Shown piece after piece: positions 17,969 through 26,996 of a DNA stretch of 64,000 nucleotides. The notes below the pieces were generated by a model. That model had not been told where the DNA came from and made no database searches. It worked only from the letters and a program-made list of their open reading frames with translations. This DNA is from RGIG5612 sp045599965. GTDB lineage: Bacteria > Bacillota > Clostridia > Lachnospirales > Lachnospiraceae. The first letter of the stretch is position 1. Each line of letters opens with the position of its first letter. The stretch spans positions 14,138-78,137 of the forward strand of contig JAZRXA010000042.1 in NCBI GenBank assembly GCA_045599965.1, given 5' to 3'. The translations under genes were made by a program, and so were the position numbers.

Positions 17969-19438
17969 ATGAGAGATTTTTATAATAATAAAATTAAAAA
18001 ATTATTTAAGACTGAAAGTGGCCGCCTTAATGGATTGTTTGCAATTCTTATTGTACTTATAGTTGCAATCGTATTTTTACTTAATGCGGTAACACGTTCA
18101 GCATCAGAGCATTTGCCTTTAAGTGCAGACTTAACAGCTAATGGCAATTTCGATCTTGGAGAAGATTCTAAAGAGGTTCTTTCTTTACTTGATGATAATA
18201 TTAATATTTATGCCCTTGCTTCTAAAAATAGTTATGATGGCAATTCTTATTTAATTCAAGTAAGAAAGATATTAGAACAATATCCAAAGTTTAGTAAACA
18301 TGTAAACTTAGAATTTGTTGATTTTGCAGCAGACCCTACATTCACTACACAATATCCAAATCTTGATTTATCAGAAGGTGATGTTTTGGTAGTAGGACCA
18401 GAATCAACTAAGCAAATTCAACTTGCTAGCATGTTTAATTATACTTACGACACAAACCAAAATCTTAACATTACTGGTTCACGTGCAGAAGAAGCTATTT
18501 CATCTGCAATCGTTAGCGTAATTACTGAGGACCCAGTTAATGTTTCAGTACTTACAGGTAATGCTGTTTCAGAAGATAGAAACACATTAGAAGCGATTCT
18601 TGTTGATAATAACTTTGTTGTAAATGAACTTGATATGGTTACAGGAGATTTTAGTGAATCTGAAATTTTAGTTTTGCTTGCTCCACAACAAGATTTATCT
18701 GAAGACGTTCTTAAGAAGATTGATAGCTTCTTATATAACAATGGTGAGTATGGAAGAACATTAATTTACTCAGCAGATGTTAATCAGCCTGAACTTCCTA
18801 ACTTAGAAGTATTCTTAAGAGAGTGGGGAATTCAAATTGATAAAGGTGCTGTTTTTGAGACAGATGAAAATAATGTTTATGGATATCAACCATATTATCC
18901 ATTTACAAAATACACAGACGATACATTCGTTACATTACTTAGAGATCAATCAAAGAAAGTTTTAGTTCCACTAGCTAGACCAATAACAAAATTGTTTGAT
19001 TTCAAAGATAATAAAACAGTAACACAACTTTTAGATTTTACATCAACAACAGGCGTTAGACCTGAGAACGCTGGCGAGAACTTTACTACAGATGATTCTA
19101 TTAGAAGAGGACCTATGCCAGCTATGTTGTTCTCAACTCTTACAGTAGGTTCAGATGTAAAACCAAGTCAGGTTCTTGTATCACCTTCAACAGCAATGTT
19201 CTCATCAACAATGCTTGGAAATACATCAATTGCTAACAGCGAATATTTAATCGCGATATTAAATACTATTACTCAAAGAGAAGATGCAGTTTCCATTGAG
19301 GCTAAATCTTTAGCTGGAAATACACTTACTATTTCTTCTAAAGCTGCTTCAGCTTGGGGCGTTGTGCTTTGCATAGTTGTTCCAGTTCTTATACTTGCAG
19401 CAGGTATCTTAATCTACCTTAAACGGAGGTATAGATAG
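17969..19438 (+). CDS. GldG-like ABC-associated extracytoplasmic protein
   Basis: The 489-aa protein has one N-terminal membrane segment (about 22-42) and one at the C-terminus (about 462-484). Between them is a large extracytoplasmic domain containing repeated SDP/LAPQQDLSED-type segments of the ABC-type uncharacterised transport (GldG) family. The C-terminal end KRRYR is cytoplasmic. It lies 10 nt behind the permease and overlaps the DUF4340 gene by 1 nt. The role is probably structural or regulatory in the Gld-type complex. Confidence 0.85.
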   Translation: MRDFYNNKIKKLFKTESGRLNGLFAILIVLIVAIVFLLNAVTRSASEHLPLSADLTANGNFDLGEDSKEVLSLLDDNINIYALASKNSYDGNSYLIQVRKILEQYPKFSKHVNLEFVDFAADPTFTTQYPNLDLSEGDVLVVGPESTKQIQLASMFNYTYDTNQNLNITGSRAEEAISSAIVSVITEDPVNVSVLTGNAVSEDRNTLEAILVDNNFVVNELDMVTGDFSESEILVLLAPQQDLSEDVLKKIDSFLYNNGEYGRTLIYSADVNQPELPNLEVFLREWGIQIDKGAVFETDENNVYGYQPYYPFTKYTDDTFVTLLRDQSKKVLVPLARPITKLFDFKDNKTVTQLLDFTSTTGVRPENAGENFTTDDSIRRGPMPAMLFSTLTVGSDVKPSQVLVSPSTAMFSSTMLGNTSIANSEYLIAILNTITQREDAVSIEAKSLAGNTLTISSKAASAWGVVLCIVVPVLILAAGILIYLKRRYR

Positions 19439-20853
19439 TGAAGAAGAAACTTCTAAAGTATATTATTTGGACGGCTGCTGTAGTTTTAGCTTTAGTTATA
19501 GCTTTAGTCGTTGTTGATAGTATTTCGAATGATACGAAGACAACTGTTAAAGTTTTCATAAATAAAGAGGCAACGGATATTGAAACTGTAACAGTTACAA
19601 ATAGTTACGGATCATATTTAGTATATTCTCAAGATGATGGATACATGATTGATGATATGCCTTCTAACATTATCGATGAAGAAGGATTCTATGAGCTCAT
19701 GTATCATAGTTGTGCTTTCGGTTCTCTTAGAGAAATTGAAAAGGATGCAAAAGATCTTGCTCTTTACGGACTTGAAAATCCGGCGGCACATGTAGAGGTC
19801 GAATTTACTAACGGACAAACTTTTTCACTTACCTTAGGTGATAAAGAAAAAGTAAGCGGAAACTATTATGGAATGGTTAACGATGATAAGAGCGTTTATC
19901 TTTTTGCAGAAGAAGATGTTCTTTATTTCTTAGTTCCTAAGACAACTTATATTTCAATGCAGGTTACACCTCCTCTAGCAGTATCTAGTCCACTTACAGC
20001 ACTTAAAGATGTTACTTTCTCAGGCACAGCGTTAGAAAAACCTATTCATATTGAAGCTGTTGAAAAGAGCAATCCGCAAGCGGTATTAGATGCAGTTTCG
20101 TTTGGACCTGCAACCCATATAGTAAGGCTTAATGGCACTTACGAATTAGACCAAACTTATGGCGTTGAAGTTTTAGGCTCTATATTAAATCTTAAAGCAA
20201 CGGATGTAGTTGGATATAATCTTACATCGGAAGATTATTCTAAGTTGGGATTTGATAATCCATTTATGCAAGTTGATTTTTCACTTAAAAATGGAACAGA
20301 TTACATTGCAGACTATCAACTTAAAATTGTTGCATACGGAGAAAAATATTTAGCAGCTATGAAAGATGCGGGAGTTGTATTCTTAATTGATCCACCTGCA
20401 TTTGCTAGCATTGATTATACAAAACTTTGTTTAAGATGGTTCTTATCACCACTTAGAGCTGATGTGAAAAATCTTATTGTTGAATTTGATGGACAACAAT
20501 ATGAATATACATCAGGAAAAACAGATGATGGAATTTGGGCCAAAGTTAATGGAAAAACTATGGATTCAGAAGCGTTCTTAGGTTTATATAGATTAGTAAC
20601 TAGCGCATCTGCAGATGGAAAATATTTAGAGAATACATCGAACGCAGGAGCGCCACTAATGACAATAACTTATAAGTATAATGATGAATCGAAACCTGAC
20701 GACGTTATGAAACTATATAGTGGAAGCACTAGACGCGTTAATGTTGAAATTAATGGAGTGACTGAATTTGATATGAGAGAAACTTTTGTAGATGCAATGA
20801 AGAATGCATGCAGAAATTCTCTTACAGGTGGGCCAATAGAAGAAAACTGGTAA
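19438..20853 (+). CDS. DUF4340 domain protein, partner of the Gld-type ABC module
   Basis: The 471-aa protein begins with a membrane anchor (about 8-27), followed by extracytoplasmic repeats with the DUF4340 pattern (DLALYGLENPAAHVEVEF, YSKLGFDNPFMQVDF, LGDKEKVSGNYYGMVNDDKSVYL). It starts with GTG at 19438, overlapping the stop of the GldG-like gene, with GGAGG at 19425-19429. DUF4340 proteins often sit behind GldG-like genes. No enzymatic residues are recognisable. Confidence 0.85.
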   Translation: MKKKLLKYIIWTAAVVLALVIALVVVDSISNDTKTTVKVFINKEATDIETVTVTNSYGSYLVYSQDDGYMIDDMPSNIIDEEGFYELMYHSCAFGSLREIEKDAKDLALYGLENPAAHVEVEFTNGQTFSLTLGDKEKVSGNYYGMVNDDKSVYLFAEEDVLYFLVPKTTYISMQVTPPLAVSSPLTALKDVTFSGTALEKPIHIEAVEKSNPQAVLDAVSFGPATHIVRLNGTYELDQTYGVEVLGSILNLKATDVVGYNLTSEDYSKLGFDNPFMQVDFSLKNGTDYIADYQLKIVAYGEKYLAAMKDAGVVFLIDPPAFASIDYTKLCLRWFLSPLRADVKNLIVEFDGQQYEYTSGKTDDGIWAKVNGKTMDSEAFLGLYRLVTSASADGKYLENTSNAGAPLMTITYKYNDESKPDDVMKLYSGSTRRVNVEINGVTEFDMRETFVDAMKNACRNSLTGGPIEENW

Positions 20854-20865
20854 AAGAGGTAATTT

Positions 20866-21975
20866 ATGGACAAATTAAAAGTAGCAGTAATTAGTTGTGG
20901 CATGATTACAAATAAGGCACATATTCCGGCTTATAAAGCTTATCCGGATAAGTGCGAAGTTGTTGCGGTATCAGATCTTAACGAAGAAGCTGCAAGAGAT
21001 ACAGCCGCTAGATGGGGGATTCCTCGTTGGTATACAAATACAGAGGAGATGCTTGCTAAAGAAAAACCTGACTTAGTTTCCGTTTGCGTTCCTAATGGAT
21101 TGCATAAAGAAATGACAATGCTTGCGCTTTCTTATGATGCTAACGTAGCATGCGAAAAACCTATCGCACTTAACCTTGCCGATGCAAAAGAAATGTATGA
21201 AGAGGCGGGTAGAAAAAATAAACTTTTATCTGCTTGTCAAGTTTTAAGATTTTACCCTGAATATTGGTTTGCAAAAGAAATGTATGATGATGGAACTTTA
21301 GGAGATGTTTATTACTCTGAGTTCTCACTTATTAGAAGAAGAGGAGTTCCAAAGTGGGGAGCATTTCATAAAAAGAGCGCTAGCGGTGGCGGAGTTCTTT
21401 GCGACCTTGGCGTTCATATGATTGATGCTGCTTTATGGATTATGGGAAGTCCAAAAGTAATTTCCGTTTCAGGAAATACTTCTTCATATATTGCTAGAAA
21501 TGAAAAAGATGTTAGAACAAGCCTAAAAGAAAGTGGAGCACCTGCAGGTGTATTTACTCAGCAAGTTTATAAACCAGAAGAATTTGAAGTTGAGGAATTT
21601 GCAACAGGTTCTATTAGAATGGAAAATGGAAGTACAATGAACTTTAAAACTTCTTGGGCTGTAAATCTTCCTCAAGAAACAAATATGCGTCTTGCTGGAA
21701 CTAAGGCAGGACTTTTACTTCCTGAAATGAAGTTACTTACAACAATGGGAAAATATCAAGCTGATGTCGAACCTAGAGTATTTGCTGATGAAGCTCCTTT
21801 TGCAAACGAAGTTTTCCCAGGACATTTCCAATTATTAAATAATATGATGAATCATATTCTATGTGGCGAAGAATTAATAGTAAAACCAGAGCAAACCCTT
21901 ACGGTTACAGCAATTATTGAGGCTTTTTATAAGTCTGCCGAGCTAAAACGTGAGGTAAAATTGGACGAAATTTAG
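20866..21975 (+). CDS. Gfo/Idh/MocA oxidoreductase, DgpA-like
   Basis: This 369-aa enzyme has CEKP (96-99), RRRGVPKWG (157-165) and the GGGVLCDLGVHMID segment (174-187, Asp180/His184), the last two shared with the dehydrogenase at 30055-31173. That set resembles DgpA, which oxidises the 3-hydroxyl of glucosides with NAD+. The dinucleotide loop is atypical (ISCGMITNKAH). It closes the plus-strand operon directly upstream of a sugar-binding-protein promoter, so uptake and oxidation may be linked. The 3-oxidation role is inferred from similarity in motifs only. Confidence 0.82.
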   Translation: MDKLKVAVISCGMITNKAHIPAYKAYPDKCEVVAVSDLNEEAARDTAARWGIPRWYTNTEEMLAKEKPDLVSVCVPNGLHKEMTMLALSYDANVACEKPIALNLADAKEMYEEAGRKNKLLSACQVLRFYPEYWFAKEMYDDGTLGDVYYSEFSLIRRRGVPKWGAFHKKSASGGGVLCDLGVHMIDAALWIMGSPKVISVSGNTSSYIARNEKDVRTSLKESGAPAGVFTQQVYKPEEFEVEEFATGSIRMENGSTMNFKTSWAVNLPQETNMRLAGTKAGLLLPEMKLLTTMGKYQADVEPRVFADEAPFANEVFPGHFQLLNNMMNHILCGEELIVKPEQTLTVTAIIEAFYKSAELKREVKLDEI

Positions 21976-21983
21976 TACAAATT

Positions 21984-22011
21984 TTGACATTGTATTAAAT
22001 ATGATACAATG
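21984..22011 (+). promoter_or_regulatory. Promoter with embedded palindromic operator upstream of sugar-binding protein
   Basis: TTGACA (21984-21989) and TACAAT (22005-22010) are 15 bp apart. CATTGTAT (21988-21995) and ATACAATG (22004-22011) form an 8-bp perfect inverted repeat with an 8-bp gap, overlapping both hexamers. A repressor dimer bound here would block the polymerase. No dedicated LacI-type gene is present in the window. Confidence 0.55.
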
Positions 22012-22068
22012 CTAAAATGTATATATGTAAATATGGGGTAATACCCAGTAAAATTATAGGAGGTCTCT

Positions 22069-23169
22069 ATGAAAAAATTACTTGTAGTTCTTCTTACAGT
22101 CGCTATGGTAGTTGCTCTTGCAGCTTGTGGCGGAAAGAAAGAAGGAAAATCAGGCGACGCTAAATCACTTAAGTTAGCTTCACACGATGCTATCGTAGAA
22201 GGTAACCCATACCGTGTTCGCTATGAAAAAGATATCCAAGAAGCAGCAGCTGATGCTAAAAACTATGGATACGAAGTTAGCTATTCATCATTCGTAGCTA
22301 ACAACGATGCAAGTACAGAAGCTCAACAATTACAGAGCTCAATTGACAGTGGATTTGATATCATCATCAACGACCCTGTTGCTACAACAGGTCTTGATCC
22401 TATCATCTTAAAAGCACAAGACGCTGGTATCGTTTATATCAACGCTGACTGCTGCTACATGTCAACAGACGTTAACGTACTTAACATCGTTACTGACCAA
22501 GAATACCTTGGTTACACAACAGGTACATACGCTGGCGAAGTTCTTGGTAAAGGCTCTAAAGTTGCTATGATCGCAGCTATGGAAGGCAACCAAGCTAACA
22601 CAGACCGTCAACGTGGATTCGAAAAAGCTTGCAAAGAGCAAGGCTTAGAAATCGTTGCTACAGGAAACCATGATTGGGATCCACAGTTATCAACAGATGA
22701 AATGACAAGAATCCTTAGCACAGGTACACAATTTGATGGCGTTTTAGTATCACAATGCGCTGAAAATGCTCTTACAGCATTTGAAAACGCTGGTGTTGAT
22801 TATCCTAAATTCATCGGATTTGGTGATACAGGTGCTTTCATGCAAACAATGCTTAAGATCAATAAAGATGCAGTTGTTTGTCCTTACATCGTTCTTTCAA
22901 ACCCTCCAGGAGTTGGCGCTACAGCACTTAACTTTGCTCTTAACCAAATCGCTGGTAACAAATTGAAAGATGGTATCTATGCTCCAGGTTATGAAGATAC
23001 TCACCAAGTATGGATCAAATCTAGAGTATGCTACACAGATAAAGACGTTGTAGCTGGCACAAAAGTTGAAGGCAAATCAATCGAAGAATTTGCTAACAGC
23101 TATGAAGCTGGTGACTCAATCACATTCTGGCTCAACTTTGATGAAGTTAAAGAAGCTTACTTTAACTAA
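22069..23169 (+). CDS. Sugar ABC transporter substrate-binding lipoprotein (type I periplasmic-binding fold)
   Basis: The 366-aa precursor has a lipobox ALAAC at Cys20, so the mature protein is a surface lipoprotein. The ribose-binding-type fold shows SSIDSGFDIIINDPVATTGLDPII and FDGVLVSQCAENALTAFENAG. It captures a monosaccharide or small glycoside for the importer encoded just downstream. The SD AGGAGG is near-perfect. A strong hairpin terminator follows, a usual way to make binding protein in excess over ATPase and permeases. Confidence 0.93.
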   Translation: MKKLLVVLLTVAMVVALAACGGKKEGKSGDAKSLKLASHDAIVEGNPYRVRYEKDIQEAAADAKNYGYEVSYSSFVANNDASTEAQQLQSSIDSGFDIIINDPVATTGLDPIILKAQDAGIVYINADCCYMSTDVNVLNIVTDQEYLGYTTGTYAGEVLGKGSKVAMIAAMEGNQANTDRQRGFEKACKEQGLEIVATGNHDWDPQLSTDEMTRILSTGTQFDGVLVSQCAENALTAFENAGVDYPKFIGFGDTGAFMQTMLKINKDAVVCPYIVLSNPPGVGATALNFALNQIAGNKLKDGIYAPGYEDTHQVWIKSRVCYTDKDVVAGTKVEGKSIEEFANSYEAGDSITFWLNFDEVKEAYFN

Positions 23170-23195
23170 TCTAAACTTAATTTAAGGTTGGTATT

Positions 23196-23224
23196 CCGGC
23201 CGGCATTATATGCCGGCCGGTTTT
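23196..23224 (+). terminator. Intrinsic terminator/attenuator behind the sugar-binding protein gene
   Basis: A 10-bp perfect stem, CCGGCCGGCA/TGCCGGCCGG, closes on a TTATA loop followed by TTTT. The remainder of 23225-23320 is AT-rich spacer without a gene. Confidence 0.85.
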
Positions 23225-23333
23225 ACACAAAAGAAATATTTTTTAATTACTTGTACTTATACTTAAATTCGAATATTCCATTTGATATACAAATGATTAG
23301 ATAAAATAGATTGCTATTGGGGAGGTGGTTAAT

Positions 23334-24857
23334 TTGTTAGAGATGCGTGATATCAACAAGCGTTTTGGCGCTGTTGTTGCTTTACATGATGCATCCCTTA
23401 CAGTCGGAGAAGGTGAAATAGTTGCTTTAGCCGGTTCTAACGGTTCTGGTAAGTCCACTATGATTAAAGTGCTTGCAGGTTTGTTTGCACCTAATAGTGG
23501 AAAAATTTTTATTGATGGAAAAGAAGTTACTATTCATTCAGGTGTAGACTCTGCAAAAGAAGGAATTGCTACAGCATTCCAAGATTTAAGTCTTATACCT
23601 ACTATGTCTGTGCAGGATAATCTCTTTTTAGGATGCGAGCCCTTAACAAAGGCTGGCTTTGTTGATGAAAAGAAAGAAAGAGAAACAGTTCTTGAAATTC
23701 TAGAACGTTTTCATATTAATTGTGACCCAGATGATTATGTTCAAACCTTAATGCCTTCAACACAAAGTATGTTAGAGGTTGCTAAGGCTGTATTTAGAAA
23801 ACCTAAATATCTTTTATTAGATGAGGTTACAGCAGCTCTTCATTATGATGAAATTGAAACATTGTTTGGAATAATGCGTGAACTTAAAGCAGAGGGTGTT
23901 TCTATGATTTATGTTACTCATAGAATGAACGAAATTTTTCAAATCTGCGATAAGATTACTATTATGCGAAGCAGTGATACTGTTATCTCAGGTGATGTTA
24001 AAGACTTTACACTTGATGACATAGTTTATTATATGACTGGCGCTAGACCAGAACATGCAGATAAGTCAGGCAGTAATGCATCTGTCTTAAATGATGATAG
24101 AGAAGTTATTGTTGACATTCAAAATATTCAAATTGAGCCTAAGGTTCACGATATTTCACTTAAAGCTTATAAAGGCGAGATTGTTGGTATTGGTGGACTT
24201 GAAGGCCAAGGACAATCTGAAGTTATTAGAGCTATCTTAGGTGCTGTTAAACCTCAGCAAGGAAATATTAATTATATGGGCAAAGATGTTCACTTTAAGC
24301 TTCCTGCTGATGGTGTTAAAGCTGGTATTGGATTTATTTCAGGTGAAAAAAGAGTCGAGGCTCTTTTCCCAATTAGACCAATTTATGAAAATATTTTTGC
24401 TGGCAATGCAGCTAAAAATAGTTTGTTTAAGTTCTTAAAGAAAAAAGAAGTTTTAGAATTTTCCCAAGAAGCAGTTGATAAATATAATATTAAAATAGGC
24501 AAACTTAAAGATCCAGCAGATTCACTTTCAGGTGGTAACCAACAAAAATTAGTTGTTGCTCGTTGGATTGCTATGAACCCAAATCTTTTATTGCTTGATG
24601 ACCCTACAAAAGGTGTTGATATTCATTCACGTCAAGAAATACACGATATCATTAGAGAATGTGCTGCTAACGGAATGACAGTTATTGTTTCTGCTAGTGA
24701 TACAGAAGAACTTATGAACATTTCTGAAAGAATTTATGTATTCTATGAAGGAAAAGTTTCAGCTGTTCTTGAAGGTGAAGGAAAGACAGAAGCTCATCTT
24801 GTATCAGCAATGATGGGTCTTAAAGAAAATGAAAAGGAGGTAAATGCAAATGACTAA
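23334..24857 (+). CDS. Sugar ABC transporter ATP-binding protein (RbsA/MglA type, duplicated ATPase)
   Basis: This protein of about 507 aa has two ATPase domains. The N-terminal domain carries GSNGSGKS and a Walker B segment LLLDEVTAALHYDE in which the usual DEPT is DEVT. The C-terminal domain has LSGGNQQKLVVARWIAMNPNLLLLDDPTKGVD. Start TTG at 23334 is chosen because GGGGAGG (23319-23325) would overlap the alternative GTG at 23325. It energises import together with the two permeases that follow. Confidence 0.92.
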   Translation: MLEMRDINKRFGAVVALHDASLTVGEGEIVALAGSNGSGKSTMIKVLAGLFAPNSGKIFIDGKEVTIHSGVDSAKEGIATAFQDLSLIPTMSVQDNLFLGCEPLTKAGFVDEKKERETVLEILERFHINCDPDDYVQTLMPSTQSMLEVAKAVFRKPKYLLLDEVTAALHYDEIETLFGIMRELKAEGVSMIYVTHRMNEIFQICDKITIMRSSDTVISGDVKDFTLDDIVYYMTGARPEHADKSGSNASVLNDDREVIVDIQNIQIEPKVHDISLKAYKGEIVGIGGLEGQGQSEVIRAILGAVKPQQGNINYMGKDVHFKLPADGVKAGIGFISGEKRVEALFPIRPIYENIFAGNAAKNSLFKFLKKKEVLEFSQEAVDKYNIKIGKLKDPADSLSGGNQQKLVVARWIAMNPNLLLLDDPTKGVDIHSRQEIHDIIRECAANGMTVIVSASDTEELMNISERIYVFYEGKVSAVLEGEGKTEAHLVSAMMGLKENEKEVNAND

Positions 24858-25938
24858 AATAGCTACTTCCTTTAGACGTTTTCGTAAAAAACCTGCTTTT
24901 ACAGGATTTATTTTATTCGTAGTCGTACTTATTTTGAATATTGTTATTCAAGGTATGGCTGTTTGTGCCGCTAAAGGTTTTTCAGTTGAGAATATGTTTG
25001 CGTTCTTTACACCAAACAATATTAATTCACTCTTCTATACAAATATGCCATTTATGATGGTTACGATAGGCCAAGCATTATTGCTTTTAGTTGGCCAGAT
25101 GGATATTTCTATTGGTATCCAAATAGCACTTGTTAACGTTGTATGTATTATGGTTCCACAAACTACTGGTTGCCCAGTTTGGTGTGGATGGATAGCTGGT
25201 ATGTTAGCAGCTTTCGCTATTTCTGCATTAGCAGGCTTTTGCTGCGCAGTACTTAGACTTCCAGCTTTGCTAGCAACTTACGCGTTAACTTATTTAGTAC
25301 AAGGCATTAACGTATTGATTATGAATGTTCCTCAAGGTTCTGTACCAATGGAATATTGGAGACCATATCAATCAAACATTTTAGGCTTTATTCCAGTTGC
25401 AGCTATCGTTCTTGCGGTAGTACTTCTTATATGGCTTTTCTTTGGAAAGAGACGTTTTGGAAAAGCTGCATATGCAGTTGGTACTAACCAAAGAAACGCA
25501 TTCGCTGCAGGAATTAGCCCTGTTGGCACACAGATGAAAGCTTTCTTAATTAAAGGTTTCTTCGTAGGTGTTGCAGGTATTTGCATCACTCTTATGTCAG
25601 CATCTGGTAACCCTCTTCAATGTGAACAATACGGTATCCAATCACTCTCAGCAGCCATCATTGGTGGTATGGGCTGGGGCGGATGGGGCTCCATCTCATG
25701 TGGTGTATTTGGTGGTGGATTCTTCGTCCTTATAAAGAACGCCGTATACTATTTGTTCTCATTCTTAGGCGATGTCATTTACGGATTTGCCGTTTCAACA
25801 TTCTGGCAAAACTTCGTTTCAAACTTAATTATCTTTGGCGGATTGTTAATGACATTAGTAACAGCAAAAGAACAAAGAAAGACCTTACAACAAGGTTTGA
25901 AAGCACAGTTCAAGAGAGGAGAGAAAAATGTCCAATAA
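24850..25938 (+). CDS. Sugar ABC transporter permease (RbsC type)
   Basis: The 362-aa membrane protein has eight to ten hydrophobic segments and RbsC-like motifs (GQMDISIGIQIALVNVV, AYAVGTNQRNAFAAGISP, SLSAAIIGGMGWGGWG). ATG 24850 gives the better spacing to GGAGG (24836-24840); ATG 24844 is an alternative. It overlaps the ATPase gene by 8 nt. It pairs with the next permease, so the importer uses a heterodimeric channel. Confidence 0.92.
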   Translation: MTKIATSFRRFRKKPAFTGFILFVVVLILNIVIQGMAVCAAKGFSVENMFAFFTPNNINSLFYTNMPFMMVTIGQALLLLVGQMDISIGIQIALVNVVCIMVPQTTGCPVWCGWIAGMLAAFAISALAGFCCAVLRLPALLATYALTYLVQGINVLIMNVPQGSVPMEYWRPYQSNILGFIPVAAIVLAVVLLIWLFFGKRRFGKAAYAVGTNQRNAFAAGISPVGTQMKAFLIKGFFVGVAGICITLMSASGNPLQCEQYGIQSLSAAIIGGMGWGGWGSISCGVFGGGFFVLIKNAVYYLFSFLGDVIYGFAVSTFWQNFVSNLIIFGGLLMTLVTAKEQRKTLQQGLKAQFKRGEKNVQ

Positions 25939-26929
25939 GAGTACAAGTTTAAGTTATAAACCAAATAAAGATTTCTTCTCTAAGGCGAACTTATTTATTC
26001 AAACACATACAGCACTTATGGCAGTATTTATTTCAATTATTTTGATTATTGTTACTGCAATTATTAATCCAAATAGTTTGAACATAGTTGCTGTTGGTAA
26101 CGTTATATTACTTACAATTCTTCTTAGTATCCCGGCAGCAGGCCAGACGCTCGTCTTAATCGGCGGAGGAATGGATTTTGGTATTGGCGCAGTTATGAGT
26201 TCAACTGCAATCCTTACAACATATATTATGAGAGGTGAGAATGGTCACTTCTTGCTGGTATTTGTTATAGCAATGGCAATTGGTGTTGGAGTCGGTTTCA
26301 TAAATGGTCTTTGTGCAGTTAAGATCGGACTTCCAGCTATGATTATTACAATGGCTATTGCCAATATCGTTACAAGTATGCAATACATCCTTACTGATGG
26401 TGTATTGTCAGGTTTTGCATCACCAGCTATTACTGCTACAGTTAACTACAGAATCTTTGGTGTTATTCCTAGCGTAATTATGTATGCAGCAATTATTTGG
26501 CCAATCGTATTTTTCATCTTAAATAAATCACGTTTTGGTAAACAAGTTTACTTAATCGGTAATAATGAAAAAGCTGCTTTATTAAATGGTGTTAGAACTG
26601 ATAAGATAAAGATTCTTACCTATGTTATTTCAGGCGTTTTAGCTGCTTTTGCGGGTATTTTAGGTGCCGCTTATATGCAAACAGCTCGTTGCCAAGTTTT
26701 TGATAACTATGCTTATCAATCACTTATAGCAACAATCATCGGTGGAACAACTTTTGCAGGTGGTAAAGGTTCATATGCAGGAAGTATCGCAGGTGCTCTC
26801 GTTATGGTATTACTTGATATTCTTCTTACAACACTTAACCTTCCACAATCACTTAGAAATGTATGTAACGGTGTTATCTTGATTCTACTTCTTATGTTAT
26901 ACAACAGAGAAAAATCAGTAAGACAATAA
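25928..26929 (+). CDS. Sugar ABC transporter permease (RbsC type), second subunit
   Basis: The 333-aa permease has the family pattern GGGMDFGIGAVMSSTAIL near residue 80, FGKQVYLIGNNEKAALLNGV in the cytoplasmic EAA-like loop and YQSLIATIIGGTTFAGGKGS. It overlaps the first permease by 11 nt with SD GAGAGGAG. It is the last gene of the transport operon before a GC-rich hairpin. Confidence 0.92.
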   Translation: MSNKSTSLSYKPNKDFFSKANLFIQTHTALMAVFISIILIIVTAIINPNSLNIVAVGNVILLTILLSIPAAGQTLVLIGGGMDFGIGAVMSSTAILTTYIMRGENGHFLLVFVIAMAIGVGVGFINGLCAVKIGLPAMIITMAIANIVTSMQYILTDGVLSGFASPAITATVNYRIFGVIPSVIMYAAIIWPIVFFILNKSRFGKQVYLIGNNEKAALLNGVRTDKIKILTYVISGVLAAFAGILGAAYMQTARCQVFDNYAYQSLIATIIGGTTFAGGKGSYAGSIAGALVMVLLDILLTTLNLPQSLRNVCNGVILILLLMLYNREKSVRQ

Positions 26930-26947
26930 AAAAAAATAAAAGAATGC

Positions 26948-26979
26948 AAGGCCGGCCAATTACTGGTCGGCCTTGTTTA
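26948..26979 (+). terminator. Intrinsic terminator behind the sugar importer genes
   Basis: AAGGCCGGCCA and TGGTCGGCCTT pair over 11 bp with one G-U, with loop ATTAC, followed by GTTTAG. The T-run is weak, so read-through into the MFS gene is possible. Confidence 0.7.
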
Positions 26980-26996
26980 GTTAAAGGGATATAAAG

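Noticed and set aside
23334..24857. Defective ATPase because Walker B reads DEVT instead of DEPT
   Set aside because: Aspartate and glutamate of Walker B are intact and such changes occur in the first half of duplicated sugar ATPases. The second half is normal apart from DDPT.
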